Assembly (NCBI GenBank): GCA_007129655.1 | Contig: SKVC01000155.1 | Coordinates: 1 to 24,496 of the forward strand | Direction: 5' to 3' | DNA length: 24,496 bases | Origin: Thermoplasmata archaeon | GTDB lineage: Archaea > Thermoplasmatota > Thermoplasmata > Halarchaeoplasmatales > Halarchaeoplasmataceae | Part shown: piece by piece, positions 8,544 to 16,026 of the stretch | Numbering within the stretch: the first letter of the stretch is position 1 | Layout of the letters: every line of letters begins with the position of its first letter | The notes under the pieces: model-generated | Seen by the model: the letters and a program-made list of their open reading frames with translations, nothing else | Told to the model about the DNA's origin: nothing | Database searches by the model: none | Program-made: the position numbers and the translations under genes

Positions 8544-9329
8544 ATGCTTAACCTCTCTAGATGCCTAAAAATAACGGTGTTCGTTATAATGGCTATCACC
8601 TTGCTTTCATCTATGTATTCTGTAGAAGCCACACCTAGACAGGCCGGTGTCGAAATAAATGTTTCCGGACCTCAAGAGATTTTTGTCAATGAAACATTTA
8701 GCTATGAAATAGAGGTTGGTGGTTCATTTAGTCAAAGGTCGTTTAATTGGAGTATAGAGATCCCCGAGGTGTCGAATCTTCAGATATCTCCTAATTCCGC
8801 TAGATCAAATACTACAAATATTTTTACGATCAATGTTACCGCTAGACGCGTTGGAGAGATGACTATTCTATTCAGAGGTTTTTGCTCAGACTTTGAAGAG
8901 GTAAGATATGGCGAAAGCACACTTGAAATAAAGGCTCTTAAGCCAGGAACAGTTGAAGTTGATGTTACAAATCCTACAGATATGCAGCTCAATAGAGTTA
9001 AAGTAGGGGTTTTCGTAGATAGTGATCTTAGAGGCAGCCATATTATATCAACCCTTGGACCGGGTGAAACCAAGCGTGTTGTAATTAACTGGTCTAGAGA
9101 AAATTTGGATAGCGGTGAGCATACCCTTGAGATATGGGTAGATTATGGCTTCAGAGATACAGATTCTTTTGTAAAGGACGAAATGATCCTGACCCGTACA
9201 TTCTACATTACCGGCGAGGGAACTCTCAGCCGATACACGCTACCGATAAGCCTAGCTGTCGTTGGTGTAGCTGTTGCAGGTTTCTTTTATTATATGCGTA
9301 AACAGCGTCAAAGACGTAGACCTTGGTGA
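8544..9329 (+). CDS. membrane-anchored secreted Ig-like (CARDB/NEW3-type) protein
   Basis: The 261-residue product has an N-terminal signal peptide (hydrophobic residues ~9-27). About 190 outer residues follow that look like two Ig-like beta domains; the second (from ~134, VEVDVTNPTDMQLNRV to GPGETKRVVINW) resembles CARDB. One C-terminal membrane helix (~232-250) ends in a very basic cytoplasmic tail with RKQRQRRRPW. The expected topology is an outer domain held to the membrane. It has six N-X-S/T sequons, many for its size, so it is a plausible substrate of the upstream AglB. Its layout (Ig domains, final helix, basic tail with a terminal Trp) mirrors the end of AglB. The one-base gap and strong Shine-Dalgarno show operon membership. 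Its function is unknown; it may be a glycoprotein, a cell-envelope component or an AglB partner. Confidence 0.8.
   Translation: MLNLSRCLKITVFVIMAITLLSSMYSVEATPRQAGVEINVSGPQEIFVNETFSYEIEVGGSFSQRSFNWSIEIPEVSNLQISPNSARSNTTNIFTINVTARRVGEMTILFRGFCSDFEEVRYGESTLEIKALKPGTVEVDVTNPTDMQLNRVKVGVFVDSDLRGSHIISTLGPGETKRVVINWSRENLDSGEHTLEIWVDYGFRDTDSFVKDEMILTRTFYITGEGTLSRYTLPISLAVVGVAVAGFFYYMRKQRQRRRPW
9325..9329 (+). promoter_or_regulatory. Shine-Dalgarno that decides the SDR start
   Basis: GGTGA overlaps the TGA stop of the preceding gene and sits 5 nt before the ATG at 9335. In-frame TTG (9323) and GTG (9326) codons lie upstream, but this site favours the ATG. Confidence 0.65.
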
Positions 9330-9334
9330 ACAAT

Positions 9335-10075
9335 ATGCTAAATGGAAGGCGGGTACTGATTTCCGGAGCATCCAGAGGAATAGGTAGGGGGATTGCTACT
9401 AAGTTCGCAAGAGAAGGTGCTTTCGTCGGAATAAATTATGTGACTAGCAACGACGAAGCACAGGAAGTTCTTGATGAAGTTAACGAACTATCAGATGGAT
9501 TACTTCTTAAGGGCGATGTAGGAAAGCAAAAAGATGCCAAGAAAATAGTCAACGATTTTGTGGATGAGTATGGTGGTATCGACGTATTGGTGAACAACGC
9601 CGGCATCTACATCCGTAAAGATCTGGAAGAATCTTCCATTGAAGATTACGATCGTACCATGGATGTTAACGTACGTGGTGCCTTTTTACTCAGCAAATTC
9701 GCGTTACCGCATCTGAAAAAATCGGATCGCGGTCGAATAATCAATCTATCATCTCAGCTTGCCTTTAAGGGTTCTACACACGGTACCGCTTATGTGGCTA
9801 GCAAAGCCTCTTTGATCGGCTTTACCAGGGCCCTGGCACTGGAATTGGCTCCCGAAGGTATAACGGTGAACTCCATCGCTCCCGGTACTATCGATACAGA
9901 TATCATCGCAGGGTATACGGAAGAACAACGTAAAGAAAGGGCTGAAAGTATCCCTATAAAACGGATCGGTACTCCGGAGGACATAGCCAATGCAGCACTT
10001 TTCCTTGCATCGGATATGGGCTCCTATGTTGTTGGTGAAGTGATCGGGGTCAATGGCGGTTCGGCACTGCACTAA
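9335..10075 (+). CDS. short-chain dehydrogenase/reductase, FabG-like
   Basis: NAD(P)-dependent oxidoreductase of the classical SDR family, 246 residues. Visible motifs are the cofactor-binding SGASRGIG (10-17), NNAG (87-90), N112, and the catalytic Ser140 with Tyr153-x-x-x-Lys157 (YVASK). The C-terminus with LFLASDMGSYVVGEVIGVNGG is typical of the FabG/glucose-dehydrogenase branch. The substrate cannot be read from the sequence: a 3-oxoacyl thioester, a sugar or another ketone are all possible. It is the third gene of the aglB operon, coupled to the gene before it. A role in making or modifying the glycan or its lipid carrier is therefore tempting, but is only an inference from context. The gene ends 3 nt from the convergent ABC operon, leaving no room for separate terminators. 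Confidence 0.9.
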   Translation: MLNGRRVLISGASRGIGRGIATKFAREGAFVGINYVTSNDEAQEVLDEVNELSDGLLLKGDVGKQKDAKKIVNDFVDEYGGIDVLVNNAGIYIRKDLEESSIEDYDRTMDVNVRGAFLLSKFALPHLKKSDRGRIINLSSQLAFKGSTHGTAYVASKASLIGFTRALALELAPEGITVNSIAPGTIDTDIIAGYTEEQRKERAESIPIKRIGTPEDIANAALFLASDMGSYVVGEVIGVNGGSALH

Positions 10076-10078
10076 ATC

Positions 10079-10870
10079 TTAATTTTCGAAGAATTCTACA
10101 TTCTTATCTTCCACAGGAACTATGTGCATATAATCTCCATGCTTGTGTATGGCTACATCGATACCAAAGGCATTCTTTATATTGTTTTTACTGAGTGCTT
10201 CATTCGGTTCGCCTTCCATAAAGACACCCCCCTCTTTAAGAATAACCAGACTGTCACAGTATTGTGACGCTATATTCAAGTCGTGCACGGCCATCAACGC
10301 AAGCATTCTCTTTTCACGAGTTATATCCCTGATGGTGCGCATCAAGCCCAATTGATGTTTTATATCAAGATTACTGGTAGGTTCGTCAAGACATAGAACT
10401 TTAGGCTCCTGAGCCATTGCTCTGGCGATGAATACTCTCTGTCGCTGTCCCCCACTGAGTTCGTGTATATCTCTTAGCGAAAGCTCGCTTATCTCCATTG
10501 TATCCATAGCTCCAATCACGACCTCCAAGTCTTTCTCAGTCGGGGCCCATGTTAAGTGCGGGATCCTTCCCATGAGAACGGTATCAAAAACGGTACTGGG
10601 CGAAGTTTTTTCCTGTATCTGGGGAACATATCCTATCTGTGTGGCAAGTTCTCTTTTCGGTATCGTAGATAGATTTCTTCCCTCAAAGGTCATGTGCCCT
10701 GCGTCTATTTCTAACAATCCACAAAGACACTTGATCAATGTACTCTTTCCGGAGCCGTTAGCACCGATAATTCCGACTAGTTTGCCTTTGTTGAAGGATA
10801 GAGAAACATCTTTGAGTGCATCGATATCGCCATAAGAGAAGGACATATCCTTTATGCTGACCAAACTCAC
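10079..10870 (-). CDS. iron/cobalamin-type ABC importer, ATPase subunit
   Basis: Cytoplasmic ATPase of a FecCDE/BtuCDF-type importer, 263 residues. It has Walker A GANGSGKST (36-44), the signature LSGGQ (138-142), Walker B VLCLDEP (158-164), D-loop SNLD (166-169) and H-loop His196. The spacing and the YVPQ Q-loop near residue 81 fit the FepC/BtuD branch. It is the last gene of the transporter operon and its ATG overlaps the permease stop by 4 nt. The substrate is probably a chelated metal such as an iron siderophore, haem or a corrinoid; the sequence alone does not decide. Confidence 0.95.
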   Translation of the reverse strand: MSLVSIKDMSFSYGDIDALKDVSLSFNKGKLVGIIGANGSGKSTLIKCLCGLLEIDAGHMTFEGRNLSTIPKRELATQIGYVPQIQEKTSPSTVFDTVLMGRIPHLTWAPTEKDLEVVIGAMDTMEISELSLRDIHELSGGQRQRVFIARAMAQEPKVLCLDEPTSNLDIKHQLGLMRTIRDITREKRMLALMAVHDLNIASQYCDSLVILKEGGVFMEGEPNEALSKNNIKNAFGIDVAIHKHGDYMHIVPVEDKNVEFFEN

Positions 10871-11988
10871 CAGTTATGCCTCCCTTTGAGTATTAAGTAA
10901 ATGAACATGGGTGCCCCTAAGAAGGAAGTTAGTATACCCACAGGAAGTACGATTGGCGAGATCAACGTTCTTGCAAAGGTGTCCGAAACTAAAAGTAAAA
11001 GTGCACCTACAGCACAGGAAGCCGGGATCAGAAATCGTGAATCATTGCCTATGACTTTCCGAGCCATATGCGGTACCACCAGGCCTACGAAACCGATGAT
11101 TCCCACGAAGGAAACTATCAATGCGGTTATCATGGATGACACGATAAGACCTATGATCCTTACTTTCTCGGTGTTGATTCCCAGACTACGTGCAACATTT
11201 TCACCACCGTTCATGGCATTGTATTTCCAACGATTCAAGAAAAAATAAATGGAGGCGACAGTGGATCCGATAGCTATTATCATTGCCGTGGTCCAACCCG
11301 TTCGCCCCAGATCTCCGAAGGTCCAGAATATTATCGCTGAAAGCTGTACCTCGTCTTGTGCAAAGTATCTAAGCGAAGTAACTCCGGCAGTGAACAAGGA
11401 GCCCATGGCAACCCCGGCGAGTACCAGGGTTTCCGAAGTAGCATCCCTGAACCGAGTGAGAAGTATTATCACACTGGTTGATATCATGGAAAATCCGAAG
11501 GCACTCAATGCGATGAGATATGGCATGGTAAAGGTTACCGCGCTACCGCCATGGCTGCTTATTCTCCCTGATCCAAACGCTACTATTGCAAAAGCAGCGC
11601 CGAAAGAGGCCGCGTGAGAGACACCCAGGGTTGACGGCGAGGCCAGGGGGTTCCGAAGTATGTTCTGCATTATCATACCGGAAACCGCCAAACCGATCCC
11701 GGCAAATATGGCTGATAGTATCCGCACCATCCTGATATTCCACACTACGGTATGCGTTATCCTAGTACCACGTCCGATAAGTGCCAAAAATACCTCCTTT
11801 ATACTTAGGCCGTAAGAGCCCTGGGTAAGGGCTATCATCGCTGTAAATATAACCAGGACCGAACAAAGGACGATGAATGATATCTTTTTGGCAGTGTATG
11901 TATCGTAATCTGAAAGTATATTAGATCCCTTTGACGGCTCGTTTGACTTTACCGCTTTATTTTTTAGCACTGCCAAAATTCGGTTCAT
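10867..11988 (-). CDS. iron/cobalamin-type ABC importer, permease (FecCD/BtuC family)
   Basis: Integral membrane permease of 373 residues with about ten hydrophobic segments. The family signature is clear: RMVRILSAIFAGIGLAVSG, then MIMQNILRNPLASPSTLGVS, and later GIIGFVGLVVPHMAR and the LPVGILTSFLGAPMF end. The cytoplasmic loop with GFVGLVVPH couples to the ATPase. About 40 extra hydrophilic residues precede the first helix, somewhat long for the family. It overlaps its neighbours by 4 nt on both sides (ATGA junctions), so the three transporter genes are co-translated. Confidence 0.95.
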   Translation of the reverse strand: MNRILAVLKNKAVKSNEPSKGSNILSDYDTYTAKKISFIVLCSVLVIFTAMIALTQGSYGLSIKEVFLALIGRGTRITHTVVWNIRMVRILSAIFAGIGLAVSGMIMQNILRNPLASPSTLGVSHAASFGAAFAIVAFGSGRISSHGGSAVTFTMPYLIALSAFGFSMISTSVIILLTRFRDATSETLVLAGVAMGSLFTAGVTSLRYFAQDEVQLSAIIFWTFGDLGRTGWTTAMIIAIGSTVASIYFFLNRWKYNAMNGGENVARSLGINTEKVRIIGLIVSSMITALIVSFVGIIGFVGLVVPHMARKVIGNDSRFLIPASCAVGALLLLVSDTFARTLISPIVLPVGILTSFLGAPMFIYLILKGRHNW

Positions 11989-13070
11989 AGTTTCACTCGT
12001 TCGAAACCGTATGTTATACTAGCCATATCTGAGTAAACAGGTGCTCCGATCATCTCATTGTAAATGGAATCAGCTTTGTTTTCGATGTTTATCTCCGCGA
12101 ACTGTTCTGGGTACAATATGCTACCCACGTAGTATGAATTTGCTAGCACGGTGGCATGATTAATATTGTATCTATTGTACGGTAACACCGTGTAGATATC
12201 CCCGGTTTCAACAGCTGTGAGAATCTGATATGAGGTATCGTTGGTTATACCATCTATAACGTTTTCATAACTACCCGTGTCAACGAATAGTATGTCAGGA
12301 TCCCATTCAAGCAGCTGTTCCTTATCTATGAAGGCGTGTCCGGTTCCTACCTCGCCGGCCACGTTTTTAGCATTGGTATATTCGAAGGGAGGATAACTTG
12401 CCCTTGTCGATAATATATCTTGAACGCCTCTAAGTGCAACTCCACCGATGTACACGGTTGGCTTTTCGGAATCCGGTATATTTTTACTACGTTCATCCAG
12501 ATCTTCAAGGATTTCATCGATGAAATCTATGATCTCTTCGGCTCTCTCTTCCTTGTCGAGAATCTTCGCCATCAATCTTAGTGAAGAGTAGAATACGTCC
12601 TTTCTAGCATCGAGGTCTCCCAGATCTATAGCTATAACCGAAATTCCAGTTTTTGTTTGTAAATTGTCCATGTTTTCCTCCGAGGCTGGGTCAACTTGAG
12701 AACAGGAATAGAATATAACCTCCGGTTCCTGTGCCAGTATCATCTCGGCGTCCCCTCCGTGCTGAGGCCCTATGTTTGGAAGTTCCGACAGTTCGGGGTT
12801 AGCGAATTGATATGGTGAAATTTTACCTCTGTGCTCAAAATCTTCAACACCGACTATCAAATCCGTTGCTTCTAGGTAAGATATCATCCTTACTGCTCCG
12901 GAGGCTACACCTACTATTCGATTAACATCCTTCGGAACCGTTACTTCCCGGCCCAAAATATCCGTCACGACCATGTAATCTATATCGTCATATTCGTTTT
13001 CCATACACCCCGCGCTTATCAGCGCTATCAAAAGGATCGCAGTCATCAATGCGAGCATTATATTTTTCAT
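11985..13070 (-). CDS. metal-chelate substrate-binding lipoprotein of the ABC importer
   Basis: Outer-facing binding protein of 361 residues. A lipoprotein signal peptide ends in the lipobox ISAGC, with Cys22 as the lipidation site and an acidic stretch after it. The mature protein is a class III (FepB/BtuF/TroA-like) clamp. It starts with TDILGREVTVPKDVNRIVGV and has the second-lobe segment EWDPDILFVDTGS. The stretch IGGVALRGVQDILSTRASYP resembles binding proteins annotated for iron complexes in methanogens and relatives, recalled from general knowledge. Only 13 nt separate this ATG from the stop of the 31-residue cysteine peptide upstream, so that peptide is probably the first gene of the operon. 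The Shine-Dalgarno is weak (GAGTTGAG). Confidence 0.92.
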   Translation of the reverse strand: MKNIMLALMTAILLIALISAGCMENEYDDIDYMVVTDILGREVTVPKDVNRIVGVASGAVRMISYLEATDLIVGVEDFEHRGKISPYQFANPELSELPNIGPQHGGDAEMILAQEPEVIFYSCSQVDPASEENMDNLQTKTGISVIAIDLGDLDARKDVFYSSLRLMAKILDKEERAEEIIDFIDEILEDLDERSKNIPDSEKPTVYIGGVALRGVQDILSTRASYPPFEYTNAKNVAGEVGTGHAFIDKEQLLEWDPDILFVDTGSYENVIDGITNDTSYQILTAVETGDIYTVLPYNRYNINHATVLANSYYVGSILYPEQFAEINIENKADSIYNEMIGAPVYSDMASITYGFERVKL

Positions 13071-13083
13071 TTTTTCTCAACTC

Positions 13084-13179
13084 TTAGCCGCAATCCGTGC
13101 TCTCAAGTTCAAAATATTCACTGCCACTGCAAGCTATACATAGAACATCTCCATCTCTCTTGACAGTACGGATTTTCAT
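13084..13179 (-). CDS. 31-residue cysteine micro-protein heading the metal importer operon
   Basis: A very short reading frame beginning MKIRTVKRDGDVLCIACSG and ending STDCG. It contains a zinc-ribbon-like knuckle C-I-A-C-S-G (Cys14, Cys17) and a third Cys at position 30. The ATG at 13179 lies 26 nt from the centre of a TATA-like GTAAATATAC, exactly the leaderless distance used by other genes here. An in-frame ATG at 13194 would add five residues but fits the promoter less well. The frame stops 13 nt before the binding-protein gene. It may be a small metal-binding protein, a half zinc ribbon, or a leader peptide that senses metal or cysteine. No known family is recognised. Coding status rests on promoter spacing, Cys pattern and position. 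Confidence 0.55.
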   Translation of the reverse strand: MKIRTVKRDGDVLCIACSGSEYFELESTDCG

Positions 13180-13200
13180 GCGGCAGACTAAATTCATAGG

Positions 13201-13210
13201 GTATATTTAC
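13201..13210 (-). promoter_or_regulatory. promoter of the metal importer operon
   Basis: On the minus strand the sequence reads GTAAATATAC, with a predicted transcription start at about 13179, the first base of the micro-ORF. Upstream, GTGTTA (13224-13229) and TAACAC (13256-13261) form an inverted repeat with a long spacer that could be an operator, though the arms are short. No riboswitch-like structure is visible. Confidence 0.5.
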
Positions 13211-13319
13211 TTTTCTAAATATCGTGTTACTAATGATGTACGTTTATGCTATTGTTAACACTTTAACGCCTATTTTGATGCTATTCCTAGTGGCTGCTCC
13301 ATAGCCTCGGTTGAGCAAG

Positions 13320-13330
13320 TTTTAAATATA
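13320..13330 (+). promoter_or_regulatory. TATA box of the 55-residue protein gene
   Basis: TTTTAAATATA is a strong box A. It predicts a start of transcription near 13351 and so rules out the ATG at 13330, which lies inside the box. The stretch 13211-13319 between the two divergent promoters holds no further gene that I can see. Confidence 0.65.
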
Positions 13331-13365
13331 TGGTCAATTCTCACTCGGATAATCGAGGTATCTGG

Positions 13366-13533
13366 ATGGAAGAAACACTCTGTTCTATGGAGATTATCAA
13401 GGTGGAATCGTCTTTCCGAGCCAAAATTCAGATTGCGTCCGGCAGATATGTAGAGTATGAGAATAAAGATTTCGAAAATCTTCTGCAGCAGGTCTATAAG
13501 GACATACAGGAAGAGATCGAAAACACACTTTAA
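13366..13533 (+). CDS. small conserved-looking protein of unknown function (55 residues)
   Basis: The protein begins MEETLCSMEIIKVESSF and is predicted to form a short beta hairpin (IIKVESSFRAKIQIASGRYVEYE) followed by an amphipathic acidic helix (DFENLLQQVYKDIQEEIEN). The ATG at 13366 is preceded by GAGGT at 13355-13359 and sits about 15 nt after the predicted transcription start. A longer form from 13330 is unlikely because that codon lies in the TATA box. No family is recognised. It lies directly upstream of the RAM-domain gene, whose TATA box overlaps this stop codon, so the two are adjacent but may be transcribed separately. Confidence 0.65.
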   Translation: MEETLCSMEIIKVESSFRAKIQIASGRYVEYENKDFENLLQQVYKDIQEEIENTL

Positions 13534-13537
13534 ATAA
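13529..13537 (+). promoter_or_regulatory. TATA box of the RAM-domain gene, overlapping an upstream stop codon
   Basis: TTTAAATAA includes the TAA stop (13531-13533) of the preceding gene. The predicted transcription start is near 13559, giving a leader of about 15 nt before the ATG at 13574. Confidence 0.55.
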
Positions 13538-13573
13538 GAAGATGTATTACAATTACTAAAAGAGTTGATAAAC

Positions 13574-13918
13574 ATGGGTATAAAAAGCAACAATAACAAG
13601 GAATATGAAGAAGTGATATCTAGCTACTACGAGGGAAGAGGAGTCAGTTCAATAATTGCCGTAAAGGTCAATACTAAAGAGATAGACGAAGTTGCTGAAA
13701 AACTTTCACAACATGACAACATCGAAGACGTATATTTGGTTACAGGAGATTTTGACCTATTCGTCAAAGCACGGTTCAAAGACTACGATAACATGAAGAA
13801 CTTTATAATTAAAAAAGCATCAAATCTTCCAGGTATCGACGATGTAAAAAGTATGATGATAGTTACTACTTACAAAGAAAGAGGAAATAAGATAGAATTT
13901 GAAGGCTCGAAAGATTAG
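13574..13918 (+). CDS. stand-alone Lrp/AsnC-type ligand-binding (RAM) domain protein
   Basis: The 114-residue protein holds one RAM (regulation of amino-acid metabolism) domain, the effector-binding and oligomerisation half of Lrp/AsnC regulators. It has the beta-alpha-beta pattern SSIIAVKVNTKEIDEVAEKL, the turn motif VTGDFDL (56-62), and the closing strand after LPGIDDVKS. There is no helix-turn-helix; only about 22 polar residues precede the domain. Such solo RAM proteins can assemble on their own or with full Lrp proteins and bind amino acids. Here no target or ligand can be told. The ATG at 13574 is preferred over an upstream in-frame TTG at 13565. The TAG stop shares the bases TTAG (13915-13918) with the TAA of the convergent dph2. 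Confidence 0.85.
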   Translation: MGIKSNNNKEYEEVISSYYEGRGVSSIIAVKVNTKEIDEVAEKLSQHDNIEDVYLVTGDFDLFVKARFKDYDNMKNFIIKKASNLPGIDDVKSMMIVTTYKERGNKIEFEGSKD

Positions 13919-14856
13919 AGTGTTCCTTCGATCTCATCAACTTTCCAATCACTCCAATCTAGCTCTTCCAATGCAATTAAAAATTCTACTGGAGTTACCA
14001 CCGTAGTTTTAAATCTGATAAAATCGTCTAGCGCCAGCCTTGGACATGCGGTGTTCACCATCCCCTTCCAACCGAATGAATCAACAAGAGCTGGCTCTAC
14101 TTCATCGAATTCCAGCAGAGTACACTTCCCCTTGCAGGAATCACATAGACTTTCAGCGATTTCAATACGTCGTTGACCGGGTTTAGCAGATACGATAACA
14201 CCGATTTTTTCTGATTTTTTTATACTCTCTATGGCTGCAAACCGCTTTCTTAGCATCCTGTCAGCTATTTCAGTTGTAGAGTTAAATTCTCCCGTGATGG
14301 GGTCCAGAATCAATACTTCTTTTTCTAACGATAGAGAAAGACCTATCGCATGAAACATGCCGGTTCCAACGTAAATATGGGCGTCTGCCCCTTCGACACC
14401 GGCGGAGAAATTACAGCCCAGTAGCTGCCCGGGATATTTGATACGGGGATCACCTGTCCCAATAATGGTTGAATAACCTCTATCCTCCATAATTCGGCTA
14501 ACCTCTTTCATATGGTCAAGATGTTGTACTGTAGAGTAGAGTGCTATCTTTCCGTCTATCGCCCCGTAAATATCCTTGGATATATTCAATTTCGCCGTAC
14601 TTCTCCCTTCTAGATAAACTACATCATAATCGAATTCGATATCCGGAAGGCAGGTATGTCCAACGTGGACCAGAGCGTCATTGTCTCCTATATCTAAAGG
14701 TAGATCGCAGGCACCGTAACATGTGCCTCCCCAAACCGAAACTTCCGGAGATAAGGCATCTGCTATGACGTCTGTCTTTCTTCTGAGTCCGTCGGGTATC
14801 TGGAGCAATATTTTCTTAGCTCCCAGACGGGCTAGTTCTTCATTAGCACCTTCCAT
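13915..14856 (-). CDS. dph2: 2-(3-amino-3-carboxypropyl)histidine synthase (diphthamide biosynthesis, Dph2)
   Basis: Non-canonical radical-SAM-type enzyme that moves the aminocarboxypropyl group of SAM to a histidine of translation factor EF-2, the first step of diphthamide synthesis. The three cluster ligands expected from archaeal Dph2 are Cys50 (CYGACD), Cys148 (LLGCNF) and Cys271 (NTACPRLALDD). The nearby GQRR at 227-230 and the final TPVEFLIAL also fit. The length is 313 residues, slightly shorter than usual at the N-terminus: in-frame codons before the ATG encode YEFD, which looks like family sequence, but no other start codon is near. Odd: a second cysteine group C-x2-C-x3-C at 238-245. 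It is the last gene of the PrsW-mfnA-dph2 operon, 29 nt after mfnA. Confidence 0.92.
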   Translation of the reverse strand: MEGANEELARLGAKKILLQIPDGLRRKTDVIADALSPEVSVWGGTCYGACDLPLDIGDNDALVHVGHTCLPDIEFDYDVVYLEGRSTAKLNISKDIYGAIDGKIALYSTVQHLDHMKEVSRIMEDRGYSTIIGTGDPRIKYPGQLLGCNFSAGVEGADAHIYVGTGMFHAIGLSLSLEKEVLILDPITGEFNSTTEIADRMLRKRFAAIESIKKSEKIGVIVSAKPGQRRIEIAESLCDSCKGKCTLLEFDEVEPALVDSFGWKGMVNTACPRLALDDFIRFKTTVVTPVEFLIALEELDWSDWKVDEIEGTL

Positions 14857-14885
14857 GTCGAATTCATATCCGGCGGTTTTAGTAA

Positions 14886-16025
14886 CTATCCGATCACCCG
14901 GCTGAGTTCTTTCGTCATGGCATCTATGTTTTCTTTGTTTACGTGGGGCATCACAACGAACCTTAAACCCGAAGGATCCACGGTTCTAGATATATTATAT
15001 CCCCTGCGTTCCATCTCTTTGACTACTTTTTCTGCATTATCCTGATGGAAAGATGCTATATTCATCAGTGGTTCGATTATCGGTTCTAGGCCGATGGATT
15101 TTAACTCTTTCAAGAGATATCGTGTGTTCTCCATACACTGCGCTATAATTTGTCGATATCCTTCCCTACCGAGGAAGTTCATGGTAGCCCAGAAGGCAGA
15201 AATAGATGCACTGGACCGAGTACCTCTCAGAGTTCTCTGTCTTTCACCGCTCAGATACGGTGCCTCTACAGAGAATGAAAGAGGCTCTCGTGAATAGAAT
15301 ATACTCAATGGGATCGTAGATAGTCCCATCTTATGAGGATCTAGAACAAGTGAATCCACACCATCTATCTCAAAATCGTATGCCGGCATTTCGTAACCTA
15401 ATTCTTTTAGGAATGGAATAACTAATCCACCGAAGGCGGCATCTACATGAAGATGTATATCACCGACTATATCCGCCATCTCCTCTATCGGTTCAATCAA
15501 ACCTAGTTCCGTGGTTCCCGCTACACCAACAACTGCGGCTATACTGTCGTCTATCATCTCTTCCAGCAATTCAAGATCCGGCAGGTAGTTTTCGTCCGAT
15601 GGAAGATATACAGGCTCCATCTCCAATATATCACAGGCCTTCAAGAATGAGAAGTGAGCGCTCTTAGGTAGTATGACCCGACGGTTACCGGTTTCGTTTC
15701 TAGCTCTCCAGAGTGCCAGTATATTCCCTTCCGTCCCTCCGCCTATGGTCAAGCTTTCACAATCGTCCGGCGCATTGATAAGACTGCTTATAGCTCTGTT
15801 GACTTCGTTTTTGAGTCTCTCGGTTCCCCTGCATAATCCCGGATTTCCCAGATTCGCCTCGATGAACATGGAATGAACCTTTTTGGTTATCTCCAAGGGT
15901 TCGGAGCACATGGAACCGAAAACATGGCCTGACCCGAACTTTACATCTCTCTCATTGGCTTCTTCTATTATATCCATTATTTCTTCATAGTCCCTACCCT
16001 TTTCAGGAAATAGTTCTTTATCCAT
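14886..16025 (-). CDS. mfnA: PLP-dependent L-tyrosine/L-aspartate decarboxylase, MfnA family
   Basis: Group II pyridoxal-phosphate decarboxylase of 379 residues. The cofactor Lys is K232 in LDPHKMG. D195 in HLHVDAAFGG should contact the pyridine ring, and His124 (KSAHFS) should stack on it. GGGTEGN (95-101) binds phosphate. In methanogens MfnA makes tyramine for methanofuran; in other Euryarchaeota the same family makes beta-alanine from aspartate for coenzyme A. With no methanogenesis genes in view, the aspartate role is a reasonable guess but not shown. The ATG at 16025 is fixed by GGAGG at 16032-16036, which lies inside the end of the upstream PrsW gene. The gap to that gene's stop is one base, so the two are translationally coupled. 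Confidence 0.92.
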   Translation of the reverse strand: MDKELFPEKGRDYEEIMDIIEEANERDVKFGSGHVFGSMCSEPLEITKKVHSMFIEANLGNPGLCRGTERLKNEVNRAISSLINAPDDCESLTIGGGTEGNILALWRARNETGNRRVILPKSAHFSFLKACDILEMEPVYLPSDENYLPDLELLEEMIDDSIAAVVGVAGTTELGLIEPIEEMADIVGDIHLHVDAAFGGLVIPFLKELGYEMPAYDFEIDGVDSLVLDPHKMGLSTIPLSIFYSREPLSFSVEAPYLSGERQRTLRGTRSSASISAFWATMNFLGREGYRQIIAQCMENTRYLLKELKSIGLEPIIEPLMNIASFHQDNAEKVVKEMERRGYNISRTVDPSGLRFVVMPHVNKENIDAMTKELSRVIG

Positions 16026-16026
16026 G

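Noticed and set aside
10428..10835. Plus-strand 135-codon frame within the ABC ATPase gene
   Set aside because: The minus strand encodes all ABC motifs in order; this frame is its shadow.
11985..13070. Naming the transporter substrate as cobalamin or iron
   Set aside because: Subunit motifs are shared by cobalamin, haem, siderophore and other chelate importers; the sequence alone does not separate them.
13330..13365. An upstream ATG at 13330 for the 55-residue protein
   Set aside because: The codon lies in the TATA box and would be upstream of the predicted transcription start; the ATG at 13366 has a proper Shine-Dalgarno.
13270..13599. Minus-strand open frame of 109 codons over the 55-residue gene
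   Set aside because: It overlaps a plus-strand gene with a good promoter and Shine-Dalgarno, has low-complexity hydrophobic/Cys-Phe-rich sequence typical of a shadow frame, and no promoter of its own.
14886..16025. MfnA as proof of a methanogen
   Set aside because: The family also supplies beta-alanine for coenzyme A in non-methanogens, and no other methanogenesis gene is in the window.
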